A stretch of 64,000 nt of DNA from the NCBI RefSeq assembly GCF_000452705.1, contig NZ_CP007014.1:434001-498000 (forward strand), in the 5' to 3' direction. The number at the start of each line of letters is the position of its first letter. Position 1 is the first letter of the stretch. Of this stretch, positions 34,774-46,463 are shown piece by piece. The stretch comes from Pseudomonas syringae CC1557. GTDB lineage: Bacteria > Pseudomonadota > Gammaproteobacteria > Pseudomonadales > Pseudomonadaceae. The notes under the pieces are model-generated. The model was not told where the DNA came from. It searched no databases and worked only from the letters and a program-made list of their open reading frames with translations. The position numbers were made by a program, and so were the translations under genes.

Positions 34774-36666
34774 TCAGCTGTCGCGGTTGCGGGTCAGCAG
34801 GGCCGGCTTTTCACCGCGTGGGCGTGCTGGCAACTGATCCAGTTGCTCGGCAGACGGGAAGCGGTCGATCTTTGATTCCTTGTGCACGATCTTCGGCTGA
34901 GGCTGGCCGTCACGCGGGGCGCGCGCGGCTGGCTCCTGGCCTTCACGCGGCAAGGGTTGCTCTTCACGGGCCGGACGACGGCCACGTGGCTGGCTGTCGC
35001 GCGAGCGCGGTGCCGAAGTGCCCGAGCCGTTACGCTTTGGAGCGCCAGTCCCTGAACCGGTGCGTGGAGCACCACCGGCAGGGCGACCCTGACTGGCTGG
35101 ACGGGCAGCGCCGCCAGCGGCCGGTGCGGCTGCGCCAGGCGCGGCAGCGGGGCGACGACCACGGTTCTGGCCTTTACCCTGATAAGGGCTGACGTAGTCA
35201 GCGCGATTGCCGAAGTTGTCTACTTCGTCATCACGAAATTCGTCAGGGGCGCGATCCGAAGCCGGGCGCGGTGTGGCAGGTTGCGATGCACGCTGTTCGC
35301 TGCGAGGCGTGCCCTCACGAGGTTTTTTTTCGCGTGGCTGCCTGGCAGGGCGTTCGCCAGTGGCGGCTGCAGCGGCAGGTTTCTCCTTGCCTTTATCCTT
35401 GCCCTTGTCGCGACGACCACCGTTGTTCTTGTCGCCATCGCCACGAGCAGGGCGTGCACCACGCGGGTTGCGAACATCCGGACGCTCACGCACTTCCGGC
35501 TTCTCAGCCTCGACTGCGGTGATGTCGAAGCCCATCAGATCGCCATCCGGGATCTTCTGTTTGGTCATGCGCTCGATGCTTTTGAGCAGCTTCTCTTCGT
35601 CCGGCGCGACCAGCGAAATGGCTTCGCCGGAACGACCTGCACGGCCGGTACGACCGATACGGTGGACGTAATCTTCGTCAACGTTAGGCAGCTCGAAGTT
35701 GACCACGTGCGGCAACTGATCGATATCCAGCCCGCGAGCCGCGATATCGGTGGCAACCATGATGCGAACATCACCGGCCTTGAAATCAGCCAATGCCTTG
35801 GTACGTGCGTTCTGGCTCTTGTTGCCGTGGATCGCAACGGCCGCAAGACCGTGCTTGTCCAGGTACTCGGCCAGACGGTTGGCGCCATGCTTGGTGCGCG
35901 TGAAGATCAGCACCTGTTCCCAGGCACCGACGGTAATCAAATGCGCCAGCAGTGAGCGTTTGTGGTTGGCCGGAAGGCGGAAAACCCGTTGCTCGATACG
36001 CTCGACCGTGGTGTTCGGCGGCGTGACTTCGATGCGCTCCGGGTTATGCAGCAGCTTGCCAGCCAATGCGGTGATGTCGTTGGAGAAGGTTGCCGAGAAC
36101 AGCAGGTTCTGGCGCTTGGCAGGCAAGCGGGCGAGGACCTTCTTGACGTCATGCACAAAGCCCATGTCGAGCATCCGGTCTGCTTCATCAAGCACCAGGA
36201 TTTCGACGTGGGACAGGTCGACGCTGCCTTGACCGGCGAGGTCGAGCAGGCGGCCAGGGCAGGCCACCAGTACGTCCACACCACGGGCCATGGCCTGAAC
36301 CTGCGGGTTCGTGCCAACGCCACCGAAGATGCAGGCGCTGACGAACTTCAGGTCGCGGGCGTAGAGCTTGAAGCTCTCGTGTACCTGCGCAGCGAGTTCG
36401 CGAGTCGGGGTCAGGACCAGTACGCGCGGTTGGCGCGGGCCGTGACGCTGGGATTTGTCCGGAACACCATTGGGAAACAGCCGCTCCAGAATAGGGAGGG
36501 CGAAGCCGCCGGTTTTACCAGTACCTGTCTGTGCCGCAACCATAAGGTCACGACCTTGCAACACGGCGGGAATGGCCCGCTGTTGCACTGGAGTAGGCTG
36601 GGTATAGCCCGCTGCCTCGATGGCGCGGACTAAAGCCTCGGAGAGACCGAGGGAAGCAAAGGACAT
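34774..36666 (-). CDS. rhlE: DEAD-box RNA helicase RhlE
   Basis: A 630-residue helicase. The core has AQTGTGKT (motif I), [19 protein letters not shown] (motif II), SATF (motif III), ARGLDID and [10 protein letters not shown] (motif VI). From about residue 380 a long basic, Gly/Arg/Pro/Ala-rich tail follows, including [17 protein letters not shown] repeats, expected to be disordered and to bind RNA. It remodels RNA in ribosome assembly and mRNA decay. ATG 36666 is preferred because AGGA lies 6 nt upstream. The 5' spacer is long, as is usual for cold-responsive helicases. Confidence 0.9.
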   Translation of the reverse strand: MSFASLGLSEALVRAIEAAGYTQPTPVQQRAIPAVLQGRDLMVAAQTGTGKTGGFALPILERLFPNGVPDKSQRHGPRQPRVLVLTPTRELAAQVHESFKLYARDLKFVSACIFGGVGTNPQVQAMARGVDVLVACPGRLLDLAGQGSVDLSHVEILVLDEADRMLDMGFVHDVKKVLARLPAKRQNLLFSATFSNDITALAGKLLHNPERIEVTPPNTTVERIEQRVFRLPANHKRSLLAHLITVGAWEQVLIFTRTKHGANRLAEYLDKHGLAAVAIHGNKSQNARTKALADFKAGDVRIMVATDIAARGLDIDQLPHVVNFELPNVDEDYVHRIGRTGRAGRSGEAISLVAPDEEKLLKSIERMTKQKIPDGDLMGFDITAVEAEKPEVRERPDVRNPRGARPARGDGDKNNGGRRDKGKDKGKEKPAAAAATGERPARQPREKKPREGTPRSEQRASQPATPRPASDRAPDEFRDDEVDNFGNRADYVSPYQGKGQNRGRRPAAAPGAAAPAAGGAARPASQGRPAGGAPRTGSGTGAPKRNGSGTSAPRSRDSQPRGRRPAREEQPLPREGQEPAARAPRDGQPQPKIVHKESKIDRFPSAEQLDQLPARPRGEKPALLTRNRDS

Positions 36667-36976
36667 GAGTAATCCTGTTCTGTTGGAGCTTAAGCTCAAG
36701 GGATGTCTTGCCTGGCGCGAATGGCGTGTAAAGACAACGCGATCCCGTCCGGTCCTGCCGGGTCTTCAGTGCATCTCGTGACGTCTGCGCTTGATGAAAA
36801 TTGCGCTGAGGGCGTGAACGAGTGACGATTGCAAGACCGAGCGTCCGGGCGTAAGCCTGGCGGGAAGGCTGGAGTATAACAGAGCGAGCGCAATACGCTG
36901 CTTTCCTGCTGCCCAACGGTGTACCAAGCCGCGATTGCCTGGGAATTACTCCCCGGATCGCGGCGTGACAGCGGTA
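36667..36976. other. Spacer between rhlE and metF, no gene seen
   Basis: About 310 bp between the rhlE start and the metF end. It should contain the rhlE promoter and a leader. A loose palindrome CCGCGAT..ATCGCGG (36931-36965) lies close to the metF stop but has no T-run, so it is a weak terminator candidate. Nothing else recognised. Confidence 0.4.
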
Positions 36977-37822
36977 TCAGCGTGGCAATTTAAGGTTGTT
37001 CCACACCGCCAGGCTCGGATCGGCCTGGTTCAGCGTGTAGAAGTGCAGGCCCGGTGCGCCGCCTTCAAGCAGGCTTTCGCACATCTGCGTGATCACTTCT
37101 TCGCCAAACGCCTGAATGCTTTGCACATCATCGCCGTAGGCTTCCAGCTGCTTGCGGATCCAGCGCGGAATTTCCGCACCGCAGGCATCGGAGAAGCGCG
37201 CCAGCTTGCTGTAATTGGTGATCGGCATGATGCCCGGCACGATCGGGATGCTCACGCCCATCTTCTCGACGCGCTCGACAAAGTTGAAATAACTGTCGGC
37301 GTTGAAGAAGTACTGAGTGATTGCACTGTCGGCACCGGCGTTGGCCTTGTTGACGAAGTGCTTGAGATCGTCCTCGAAATTGCGCGCTTGAGGGTGCATT
37401 TCCGGGTAGGCGGCGACTTCGATATGGAAGTGGCTGCCGGTTTCTTCACGAATGAACTTCACCAGGTCATTGGCGTGACGCAGCTCACCGCTGGCCATGC
37501 CCATGCCCGAAGGCAGGTCGCCGCGCAGGGCCACGATGCGTTTGATGCCCGCATCCTTGTACTGGGCCAGCAGGCTGCGCAAATCGTCCTTGCTGTCGCC
37601 AACGCACGACAGATGCGGCGCGGCGGGTACTTTCACTTCGTTCTCCAGCTCCAGCACGGTATTTAGCGTGCGGTCTCGGGTAGAACCACCTGCACCGTAG
37701 GTGCAGGAGAAAAAATCGGGGTTGTACGTAGCCAGCTGACGAGCAACGGTCAGCAGCTTTTCATGTCCAGCGTCGGTCTTGGTAGGGAAGAACTCGAAGC
37801 TGAAGCGGCGTTCTTGAGACAT
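36977..37822 (-). CDS. metF: Methylenetetrahydrofolate reductase MetF
   Basis: A 281-residue TIM-barrel flavoprotein that reduces 5,10-methylene-THF to 5-methyl-THF for methionine synthesis. FSFEFFPTKTD at the start, FFSCTYGAGGSTRDRT and ALRGDLP are family signatures; PEMHPQA and PGIMPITNYSKL follow. It lies downstream of ahcY on the same strand, so the SAH riboswitch before ahcY probably controls it too, linking removal of S-adenosylhomocysteine to remethylation of homocysteine. Confidence 0.95.
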   Translation of the reverse strand: MSQERRFSFEFFPTKTDAGHEKLLTVARQLATYNPDFFSCTYGAGGSTRDRTLNTVLELENEVKVPAAPHLSCVGDSKDDLRSLLAQYKDAGIKRIVALRGDLPSGMGMASGELRHANDLVKFIREETGSHFHIEVAAYPEMHPQARNFEDDLKHFVNKANAGADSAITQYFFNADSYFNFVERVEKMGVSIPIVPGIMPITNYSKLARFSDACGAEIPRWIRKQLEAYGDDVQSIQAFGEEVITQMCESLLEGGAPGLHFYTLNQADPSLAVWNNLKLPR

Positions 37823-37972
37823 GGAGCCGATCTCATCGTAGGAGCGAACTTGTTCGCGAAAAGGTCGGAACGACCTTCAGATACTGAGCATCACCGGCGT
37901 AGAGAGTGCTGCCGGTGATGGCAGATTACGCTCGATCCGCCTCTGCATAAGAAGCGGTCCGAACCTGCTCAA
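37823..37972. repeat. ahcY-metF spacer with REP element and stem-loop
   Basis: Two structures lie in this 150-bp spacer: a REP-type half (GTAGGAGCGAACTTGTTCGCG, 37840-37860) and a 10-bp stem CATCACCGGC / GCCGGTGATG (37889-37898, 37911-37920) with a 12-nt loop. Neither has a T-run on the minus strand. They may lower metF expression relative to ahcY or protect the upstream mRNA. Confidence 0.5.
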
Positions 37973-39514
<1,542 letters not shown>

Positions 39515-39563
39515 GGTGGCGGGAACGGTACCAAGCGTTGATGACCGTTTTGAAACGTTTTGC

Positions 39564-39592
39564 AGTATAGCTGCGCTCGCGATTCTTCCCAA
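39564..39592 (-). promoter_or_regulatory. Sigma-70 promoter of ahcY-metF
   Basis: On the minus strand TTGGGA (39587-39592) and TATACT (39564-39569) are separated by exactly 17 bp. Transcription would start near 39557, about 45 nt before the riboswitch aptamer. Confidence 0.7.
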
Positions 39593-39863
39593 GGCTTTCT
39601 GTCGGATCACCGTTCGGCGGACTTTCGACCGCTATATTCCTCTATCGCAACTCATTGATCCCGGCCTGGCAACAGACCTGATGTCCGGTTCGGACATGTT
39701 GATCCTCCGGTTCGAACAGCAGGAAAGCCCGACCGACCGTGGTGGCTCGCTGGATGACATTATTGCTGCTTACAACTGCGATGCAACTGCGCAATGACAT
39801 GGGCAGGGGCCGCTGGCTCTGCCATCATGCAGTTCTCTACAGGCCAGACGCTCAGGAGTGAAC

Positions 39864-40259
39864 ATGAATTTCCACACCCGCAAGTGGGTAAAGCCCGAAG
39901 ACCTGAACCCTAACGGCACGTTGTTCGGCGGTAGCCTGCTGCGCTGGATTGATGAAGAAGCCGCGATCTACGCCATCGTCCAGTTGGGTAATCAGCGGGT
40001 GGTGACCAAGTACATTTCCGAGATCAACTTCGTCAGCGCTTCGCGCCAGGGCGACATCATCGAACTGGGTATTACCGCCACCGAGTTCGGTCGTACCTCG
40101 ATTACCCTGAAATGCCAGGTGCGCAACAAGATCACCCGCAAAAGCATCCTCACGGTCGAGAAGATCGTCTTCGTCAACCTCGACGAAGACGGCCAACCTG
40201 CGCCACACGGCCGGACTGAAATTCGCTATATCAAGGATCAGTTCGACGTCGAGGACTGA
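39864..40259 (+). CDS. Acyl-CoA thioesterase (YciA-like hotdog)
   Basis: A 131-residue single hotdog domain. LNPNGTLFGGSLLRWIDEEAA carries the helix with the catalytic Asp, and the following VTKYISEINFVSASRQGDIIELG matches acyl-CoA hydrolases of the YciA/BFIT type. ATG 39864 follows AGGAG; a GTG six bases earlier overlaps that site. It probably hydrolyses short- or medium-chain acyl-CoA in the cytoplasm. It is a lone gene. Confidence 0.88.
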   Translation: MNFHTRKWVKPEDLNPNGTLFGGSLLRWIDEEAAIYAIVQLGNQRVVTKYISEINFVSASRQGDIIELGITATEFGRTSITLKCQVRNKITRKSILTVEKIVFVNLDEDGQPAPHGRTEIRYIKDQFDVED

Positions 40260-40265
40260 TCTCAC

Positions 40266-40490
40266 CCTGGATAGGTGTTCTTTCGGACGCCTATCGTTCC
40301 TCACTCCAATGGACTGCCTTTCGTGACGCTCGCGTCACACATCTGCGCCGCACCGCACGCTTAAGATCGGACGCAGAGCGTCCAGAAAGGCATGCCGACG
40401 CGGAGCGTCGCACGATAGTCGAGATTATCGTTCCACCACTCCGCGTGGGAATGCCGTTCATGACGCTCCGCGTCTTCTTTAGCGCCTCGT
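40266..40490. repeat. Intergenic hairpin-repeat array, copy D
   Basis: Between the convergent thioesterase and otnI genes. It holds GTGACGCTCGCGTCAC (40323-40338), GGACGCAGAGCGTCC (40369-40383), a CATGCCGACGCGGAGCGTCG module and GTGGGAATGCCGTTCATGACGC. The module GGACGCAGAGCGTCCAGAA plus CATGCCGACGCGGAGCGTCG is almost identical to copy E at 62390-62430. Confidence 0.65.
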
Positions 40491-40492
40491 AA

Positions 40493-41278
40493 TCAGCCCT
40501 TTGCCTGTAACTGGCGTAGCCATTCCAAACCTTCGCTGGTGTCGCCTTTCGGACGGTATTCGCAGCCGATCCAGCCGCTATAACCCAGCTCGTCGATGAC
40601 GTTGAACAGATGCTCGTAGTTCAGTTCACCGAGGTTCGGCTCGTGACGGTCCGGTACGCCTGCGATCTGGATATGGCCGATGCCTGCAAAGTCACGACGC
40701 AGTTTGGTGGTCAGGTCACCTTCGACGATCTGGCAGTGGTAGCAGTCGAACTGCACTTTCAGGTTGTCAGCGCCCACCAGCTTGCAGATGTCCTGCGCTT
40801 GATCCTGGCGATTGAGGAAAAAGCCCGGCATGTCTCGGGTGTTGATCGGCTCGATCAGGATCGTGACGCCTGCGCCCTTGGCCTGTTGCGCCGCGAACGC
40901 AAGATTTTCCAGATAGACCGCCTGATGACGCTCACGCAGGTTCTCGTCAGGCAGCAGCCCGGCCATTACATGAACGCGGTCGTTGCCCAGCACCTGCGCG
41001 TATTCCAGCGCACGTTCAACGCCGCTGCGAAATTCCGCTTCGCGGCCCGGCAGCGTGGCGATGCCGCGCTCGCAGGCATCCCAGTCACCCGGCGGGGCGT
41101 TGAACAGCGCCTGCACCAGACCGTTGTCGGTCAGGCGCTGTTTGAGTTCCTGCGGCGTGTAGGCATAGGGAAACAGATACTCGACCGCGCCGAAACCATC
41201 GGCGGCGGCTGCGGCAAAGCGCTCAAGAAAATCATGCTGTGGATACAGCATGCTGAGGTTGGCGGCAAAACGAGGCAT
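40493..41278 (-). CDS. otnI: 2-oxo-tetronate isomerase OtnI (hydroxypyruvate isomerase family)
   Basis: A 261-residue xylose-isomerase-like TIM barrel. [34 protein letters not shown] and [12 protein letters not shown] are blocks of the Hyi/OtnI family, with Glu, Asp, His metal ligands. ATG 41278 follows GGAG. The neighbouring OtnK, OtnC and LtnD point to conversion of 2-oxo- to 3-oxo-tetronate rather than to hydroxypyruvate metabolism. It is the last gene of the five-gene operon. Confidence 0.88.
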   Translation of the reverse strand: MPRFAANLSMLYPQHDFLERFAAAAADGFGAVEYLFPYAYTPQELKQRLTDNGLVQALFNAPPGDWDACERGIATLPGREAEFRSGVERALEYAQVLGNDRVHVMAGLLPDENLRERHQAVYLENLAFAAQQAKGAGVTILIEPINTRDMPGFFLNRQDQAQDICKLVGADNLKVQFDCYHCQIVEGDLTTKLRRDFAGIGHIQIAGVPDRHEPNLGELNYEHLFNVIDELGYSGWIGCEYRPKGDTSEGLEWLRQLQAKG

Positions 41279-41300
41279 GTTAACTCCAGTCTTCAAAGGG

Positions 41301-42758
41301 TCAGACGAATGGCCAAAGCAGCAGGGTGATCACGAAGCCCAGTGTGCCGAGCAGCGTGACCAGCACGGTCCAGGTGCGCAAGCCGTCGGCGACGTTGAGG
41401 CCCGCCAGCTTGGTGAACATCCAGTAACCGGCATCGTTGATGTGCGACATGGCCAGACCGCCACCGCCCATTGCCAGGCACAGCAGGGCCAGATGGTTGG
41501 CGCTCAGGTCCAGCGTGGCGATCAGTGGGCTGAGAATACCGGCCGTGGTCACCAGCGCCACGGTGGTAGAACCTTGAACGGCACGCAGCAACAGCGTCAG
41601 CAGGAAGCCCAGCGCCAGCACCGGCAGACCAGTGTTGCGCAGCGCCTCGGAGACCACGGCACCGATTCCGGTATCGACCAGCACCTTGCCGAATACGCCA
41701 CCGGCGCCCGCAATCAGGATCACCATCGCTACACCCGGCAAGGCCGAGCCGATAACGTCGGACACCTGAGAACGGCTCCAGCCACGGCGCGACCCCAGCA
41801 ACCAGGCGCACAGCAGCGTGTCGATCAACAGCGCAACCAGCGGCGCACCGATTACGGTCAGCACTGCACGCAGCGTAGAGGTGGCGGGCAGCAGGGTGGT
41901 TGCCAGGGTGCCCAGCAGGATTAACACAATCGGCAATAGAATCAGGGCGATGATCAGCCCGAAACCCGGTGCAGGCGCAGGCGGCAGTTTGCTCGCCAGG
42001 CTGCTGGCGCTTTCTTCGGCGCCCAGGGTTCTGGTTTCGGTCGCTTCACGCACGCCTGAATAGTCATTGCGCGCCCAGGCTTCGAGGTCTTCGTTGGTGA
42101 CGTGCGAGCCGTAGACTTCGGCGCGAATGTCGTCGGTCATCGGGTAGGTTTTACGCGTCATGCGGCCTGCGACGAAGTAACCGATTGCGCAGAGCACCGC
42201 CACGATTGGAATACCCAGCATCAGTACACGCCCCAGGTCTGCGCCCAACTGGCTGGCAGCGGCGACTGCGCCGGGGTGCGGCGGCAGGAACGCATGCACC
42301 GCCAGCAGAGCTGCACACATCGGCAGTGCAAAAATCAGCAGCGGCTTGCGTGCCGCCCGTGCCACACCGTAAGCCAAGGGCATGAGGATGATCACGCCTA
42401 CCTCGAAGAACACCGGAATGCCGACCATGAAGCCCGCAACCGTCAGGGCCAGCGGCGTGCGCTTGTTGCCGAAGCGGTTGATCAGGGTTTTGGCCAGCGC
42501 TTCGGCACCGCCCGACAGCTCGATGATGCGTCCGATCATCGCGCCCAGCGCAATAATGATTGCGATATGGCCAAGCGTCTTGCCCATGCCGCCTTCGATA
42601 GTGGCAACCAGATCGGCTGGCTTAACACCGGCGACCAACGCCACGATGATACTGACCAGCATCAACGCAACGAATGGCTGAAATTTGTACTTGAGCACCA
42701 GGAACAGCAGCAGGGCGATGCCCGCACCTGCCACGACCATCAACATGAGTGGTGTCAT
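41301..42758 (-). CDS. GntP-family sugar acid permease
   Basis: A 485-residue, about 12-helix membrane protein of the gluconate permease family. [33 protein letters not shown] and the C-terminal block around [21 protein letters not shown] are typical. Within this operon it most likely imports a four-carbon sugar acid such as L-threonate. A hydrophilic loop with [20 protein letters not shown] lies in the middle. A gap of 135 bp precedes it. Confidence 0.87.
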   Translation of the reverse strand: MTPLMLMVVAGAGIALLLFLVLKYKFQPFVALMLVSIIVALVAGVKPADLVATIEGGMGKTLGHIAIIIALGAMIGRIIELSGGAEALAKTLINRFGNKRTPLALTVAGFMVGIPVFFEVGVIILMPLAYGVARAARKPLLIFALPMCAALLAVHAFLPPHPGAVAAASQLGADLGRVLMLGIPIVAVLCAIGYFVAGRMTRKTYPMTDDIRAEVYGSHVTNEDLEAWARNDYSGVREATETRTLGAEESASSLASKLPPAPAPGFGLIIALILLPIVLILLGTLATTLLPATSTLRAVLTVIGAPLVALLIDTLLCAWLLGSRRGWSRSQVSDVIGSALPGVAMVILIAGAGGVFGKVLVDTGIGAVVSEALRNTGLPVLALGFLLTLLLRAVQGSTTVALVTTAGILSPLIATLDLSANHLALLCLAMGGGGLAMSHINDAGYWMFTKLAGLNVADGLRTWTVLVTLLGTLGFVITLLLWPFV

Positions 42759-42893
42759 GCCTGCACACTCCAGCCTGTGGTGGTAGGGAAGAACAACGAA
42801 ACAGCGGTGTGGAGGTAAGTCATGCTCTCGATTCCTGTTGTTATTGTTTTTCGGCCGTGAAGCGCAGCGCGCCTCACGATCAATGTGTGCTCG

Positions 42894-43532
42894 TTACCAC
42901 TTGGCACCGAACACCTGACGCAACTCTTCAAGCGCCGCCGGGTTAAGCGGTTCGGGTCTGGGCTCGGTCATCAGCCACAGGCGAGCAGTTTCTTCCAGCT
43001 CTTCCAAGGCATAGCAGGCCTTGGCGACCGAGCTTTCCCAGACCACCGGGCCGAGCCGTTCGAGCATCACGCCGCGCACGCTATTGGCGAGTTGTGCCAC
43101 ACGCTCGGCAACTTTCGGCGAGCCGGGACGCTCGTAAGCGATTAGCGGGATGTGCCCGACCTTCATGACTTGATACGGCGTCAGTGGCGGCAGAATGTCG
43201 TCTTCACGCCAGACGCCCGCCAGGGTCAGTGCGACCAGATGCGTCGAGTGGGTGTGCACCACGCCGCCGACCTGCGGGTTGCGGTCGTAGACTTCGCGGT
43301 GCAGCGCCAGGGTCTTGGAAGGCTTGCTGCCCGACACCCACTCACCGGCAAGATTGACCTTGGCAATATCGGCCGGGTCCATGCGGCCCAGGCAGGCATC
43401 GGTCGGGGTGATCAGCCAGCCGTCGTCGAGTCGTGCGCTGATGTTGCCCGCGCTGCCGACCGTGTAGCCACGACCGTACAACAGCCTGCCGACATCGCAG
43501 ATTTCCTGACGCAAAGCGTTTTCATCGATCAT
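42894..43532 (-). CDS. otnC: 3-oxo-tetronate 4-phosphate decarboxylase OtnC (class II aldolase fold)
   Basis: A 212-residue class II aldolase/AraD-type protein. GSAGNISARLDDGWLITPT binds phosphate, and HTHSTHLVALTL supplies the zinc histidines. Pathway context makes it the decarboxylase that yields dihydroxyacetone phosphate and CO2. The start overlaps the otnK stop (TGATG). An L-fuculose-phosphate-type aldolase is the alternative, but the kinase next door argues for OtnC. Confidence 0.87.
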   Translation of the reverse strand: MIDENALRQEICDVGRLLYGRGYTVGSAGNISARLDDGWLITPTDACLGRMDPADIAKVNLAGEWVSGSKPSKTLALHREVYDRNPQVGGVVHTHSTHLVALTLAGVWREDDILPPLTPYQVMKVGHIPLIAYERPGSPKVAERVAQLANSVRGVMLERLGPVVWESSVAKACYALEELEETARLWLMTEPRPEPLNPAALEELRQVFGAKW

Positions 43533-44824
43533 CAGGCTGCCCCCGCCAATTGCTTGAGGGCCTTGGCGAAGAAGTCGCGTGCGCCGAAATTGCCGGATTT
43601 CAGCGCCAGTGCCAGCGGTTGAGCGCCACTGCTGACGGTGGCCGGAACGCCCGGATCAATCTGTGCGCCAATCTGTAGCAATTGCACGCCCAGTGCTTGA
43701 ACCACTGCGCCGGAGGTTTCGCCTCCCGCCACTACGAAGCGCCGCACGCCAGCGTCCAGCAGGCCTTTGGCGATCTCGCCCAGCGCGGCTTCGACCATTG
43801 CACCGGAGCGTTCGACGCCCAATTCTTTCTGCACGGCTTTGACTTCATCCGGGGTGCTGGTGGCATAGATCAACACGGTTTGCCCGGAGTCTCTGGCAAA
43901 CGCCAGTGCCTGTTCAACCACCGGTTTGCCTGCGGCCAGATCCAGCGGATTGATGCGCAAGGCAGGACGGTTGTCTTCCAGCCAGGCCGCAACCTGACCG
44001 TTGGTGGCGACCGAGGCGCTGCCAGCCAGTACCACTTCACCACCACTGATGGCTATTTGTTTAGCCGCGTCAATGTCGCGCAGCTTGCCCGCCTTGCGGA
44101 AGTTGCCAGGCAGGCCCAGTGCCAACCCTGAACCACCGGTCAGCAGCGGCAGGTCGGCGCAGGCTTCGCCCAGCGTGTACAGGTCGGCGTCCGACAGGGC
44201 GTCAGCAATCGCCATGCTCACGCCCTCGGCACGCAGTTCGGCAATTTTGCTGCGCACGCTGTCGACGCCTTTGGCGACCGTGTCGTAACGCAACAGGCCG
44301 ACCTTGGCGGAGGTTTGCGCTTGCAGCACACGCACCAGGTTGGCATCGGTCATAGGCGTGAGCGGGTGGTTCTGCATGCCCGATTCGCTGAGCAACTGGT
44401 CCTGCACAAACAGGTGACCACGGAAGATGGTGCGACCGTTTTCCGGGAAGGCCGGGCAGGCGAGAGTGAAATCGCTGCCCAATTGCGCCAGTAACGCCTC
44501 GCTGACCTGACCGATGTTACCGGCGGCAGTCGAATCGAAGGTCGAGCAGTATTTGAAAAAGATTTGCTCGCAGCCGCGTTCGCGCAGCCACTCCAGCGCA
44601 GCCAGGGATTCAGCCACCGCTTCAGCGCTGGGCGTAGTACGCGATTTCAGTGCGATGACAATTGCATCGGCGTCCAGATCCGCCGCCATCTCGGCGCCGG
44701 GAATGCCGATGCTCTGCACCGTACGCATGCCGCCACGCACCAGCATATTGGCCAGGTCGGTCGCGCCGGTGAAATCGTCAGCAATACAGCCCAGCAGCGG
44801 GCGAGCGTTGTTCAGGCTCATCAT
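43532..44824 (-). CDS. otnK: 3-oxo-tetronate kinase OtnK (DUF1537 family)
   Basis: About 430 residues of the four-carbon acid sugar kinase family. LGCIADDFTGATDLANMLVRGG at the N terminus and GGSGLALGLPGNFRKAG, VAGGETSGAVVQALG further on are signature blocks of DUF1537 kinases. It phosphorylates 3-oxo-tetronate at O4. ATG 44824 (or 44821) follows GAGGAG. Eight bases separate it from ltnD. Confidence 0.9.
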   Translation of the reverse strand: MMSLNNARPLLGCIADDFTGATDLANMLVRGGMRTVQSIGIPGAEMAADLDADAIVIALKSRTTPSAEAVAESLAALEWLRERGCEQIFFKYCSTFDSTAAGNIGQVSEALLAQLGSDFTLACPAFPENGRTIFRGHLFVQDQLLSESGMQNHPLTPMTDANLVRVLQAQTSAKVGLLRYDTVAKGVDSVRSKIAELRAEGVSMAIADALSDADLYTLGEACADLPLLTGGSGLALGLPGNFRKAGKLRDIDAAKQIAISGGEVVLAGSASVATNGQVAAWLEDNRPALRINPLDLAAGKPVVEQALAFARDSGQTVLIYATSTPDEVKAVQKELGVERSGAMVEAALGEIAKGLLDAGVRRFVVAGGETSGAVVQALGVQLLQIGAQIDPGVPATVSSGAQPLALALKSGNFGARDFFAKALKQLAGAA

Positions 44825-44831
44825 TCGCTCC

Positions 44832-45737
44832 TCAGGCTTTTTCTGGCTTGGCTTTCGGCAATTCAATGCCCGGGAAAATCTTGATCACCGCCGAGTCATC
44901 CTCACGGCCGAAACCGGCACTGGAGGCCTGCATGAACATTTGGTGCGCCGTGGCCGACAGCGGCAACGGGAATTTGCTGCTGCGGGCGGTATCCAGTACC
45001 AGGCCGAGGTCCTTGACGAAGATATCCACAGCCGACAGCGGTGTGTAATCGGCGTTGAGGATGTGCGGCACGCGGTTTTCGAACATCCACGAGTTGCCGG
45101 CGCTGTTGGTGATCACTTCGTACAGCGCGTCGGCATCCACGCCTTCACGCAGGCCGAGCGCCATGGCCTCGGCACTGGCAGCGATGTGGACGCCAGCCAG
45201 CAACTGATTGATGATTTTGACTTTCGAGCCCAACCCGTGGACGTCGCCCAGGCGGTAGACCTTGCCGGCCATGCCATTGAGGATGGCTTCAGCCTTGGCG
45301 TAGGAATCGGCGGGGCCGGAGGTCATCATGGTCATCTGGCCGGAGGCGGCTTTGGCGGCGCCGCCGGAGATCGGTGCGTCGAGGTACAGCAGGTGTTGCG
45401 CGGCCAGCCGCTCGCCGAGCTCCACCGCGAAGGTTGGCGCGACGGTGGCGCAACCAATCACCAGGCTGCCCGGGCGCAAGGCTGCAACTGCGCCGTTCTC
45501 ACCAAACAGAACGGTCTCGGTCTGCTCGGCATTGACCACGACGGTAATGATCACATCGCAGGCTGCCGCCATGCTGGCGGGAGATTCGCAGGCAACACCA
45601 CCTTCCTGGGCGAATGCTTCAGTCACGCTGCTGCGCACATCGCAGGCATGCACATTGAAACCGCTGCGCAGCAACGAGCGGGCAATGCCCAGGCCCATCG
45701 CACCCAGGCCGATAACGCCAACATTTTTGCTGTTCAT
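44832..45737 (-). CDS. ltnD: L-threonate dehydrogenase LtnD (beta-hydroxyacid dehydrogenase family)
   Basis: A 301-residue NAD-dependent dehydrogenase. VGVIGLGAMGLGIARSL is the Rossmann motif, LDAPISGGAAKAASG the substrate loop and GLGSKVKIINQLL the helix with the catalytic Lys. The C terminus has VFVKDLGLVLD-type sequence. It heads the operon and by context oxidises L-threonate to 2-oxo-tetronate. A D-glycerate or tartronate semialdehyde reductase would look similar; the neighbours favour LtnD. Confidence 0.88.
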   Translation of the reverse strand: MNSKNVGVIGLGAMGLGIARSLLRSGFNVHACDVRSSVTEAFAQEGGVACESPASMAAACDVIITVVVNAEQTETVLFGENGAVAALRPGSLVIGCATVAPTFAVELGERLAAQHLLYLDAPISGGAAKAASGQMTMMTSGPADSYAKAEAILNGMAGKVYRLGDVHGLGSKVKIINQLLAGVHIAASAEAMALGLREGVDADALYEVITNSAGNSWMFENRVPHILNADYTPLSAVDIFVKDLGLVLDTARSSKFPLPLSATAHQMFMQASSAGFGREDDSAVIKIFPGIELPKAKPEKA

Positions 45738-45905
45738 GCCGTAATCCTCAAAGTCTGTGTCGATGTCCGTGATGCCGACATTCGAACGTTATTGTTCTGA
45801 TCTGTGAATCCGATAGTGAATCAATAGGTAAATAATGTGAAGTATTTTTATTTCTAACAAAAATTAACACTCAGGCGGATCTCTTGTAACCATTTTCCAT
45901 CGCCC

Positions 45906-45932
45906 ACAAAAAAGCCCCTTGTCGGGGCTTGA
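45906..45932 (-). terminator. Rho-independent terminator of the YkgJ-like gene
   Basis: On the minus strand the stem AAGCCCC / GGGGCTT (45912-45918 with 45924-45930 on the plus strand) is followed by a run of six T. It is about 27 bp past the stop of the gene at 45958. Confidence 0.85.
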
Positions 45933-45957
45933 TTGAAATCGTTCGATTGCGACGCGG

Positions 45958-46413
45958 TCAGAATTTAGGCACTGGCGCGCTGGTGGCGTTTTTCAGTGAA
46001 CCGCTTTCCTGGCGAACTACGTCTTTGGGCTTGTAGGCGCAGTAACCCGGGCGCGGGCCGATCTTCGGATGGTTGCGGCAGGTGTCCGGGCGTTTATCGT
46101 AGATCGTACACAGACGGCTTTTGCGGTCCAGATACAGGCAGTCGTTGTTACTCATGCGCTGCAGGGTGAAGATTTCCGACTTCTGGTTGTAGCGCTCGAC
46201 GATGCCTTCTTTTTGCAAACGCTTGGCGATGTTCTTCGCCGGATCACCCCGTTCGAACTCATCGACGATGCCGATGCGGATCAGGTCCTTGATCTTCACT
46301 TCGACCGGTAACGTGCAGCAACTGGACACGCAGCCCCCGCACATGTGGCTGGAGTACTTGGCCCAGGTATCGATACGATCGAGTTCTGCGGCGGCGATCA
46401 AGGTGGATTTCAT
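45958..46413 (-). CDS. YkgJ family cysteine-cluster protein
   Basis: A 151-residue protein starting at ATG 46413 (MKSTLIAAAELDRID). It has MCGGCVSSCCTLPVEV near residue 25, then single cysteines in NNDCLYLD, SRLCTIY, PDTCRNHP and GYCAYKP. This eight-cysteine pattern is the zinc- or iron-cluster-binding fold of the YkgJ family. Its biochemical role is unknown. It is transcribed alone and ends at a good terminator. Confidence 0.85.
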   Translation of the reverse strand: MKSTLIAAAELDRIDTWAKYSSHMCGGCVSSCCTLPVEVKIKDLIRIGIVDEFERGDPAKNIAKRLQKEGIVERYNQKSEIFTLQRMSNNDCLYLDRKSRLCTIYDKRPDTCRNHPKIGPRPGYCAYKPKDVVRQESGSLKNATSAPVPKF

Positions 46414-46463
46414 TTTACTTCCGGGTTTCAGGTGCAACAGGGCGCGCGATCATAAAGGGGCAA

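Noticed and set aside
39516..39797. A 93-codon plus-strand frame upstream of the thioesterase gene
   Set aside because: It overlaps the ahcY promoter and riboswitch region, has no ribosome-binding site and resembles no known protein.
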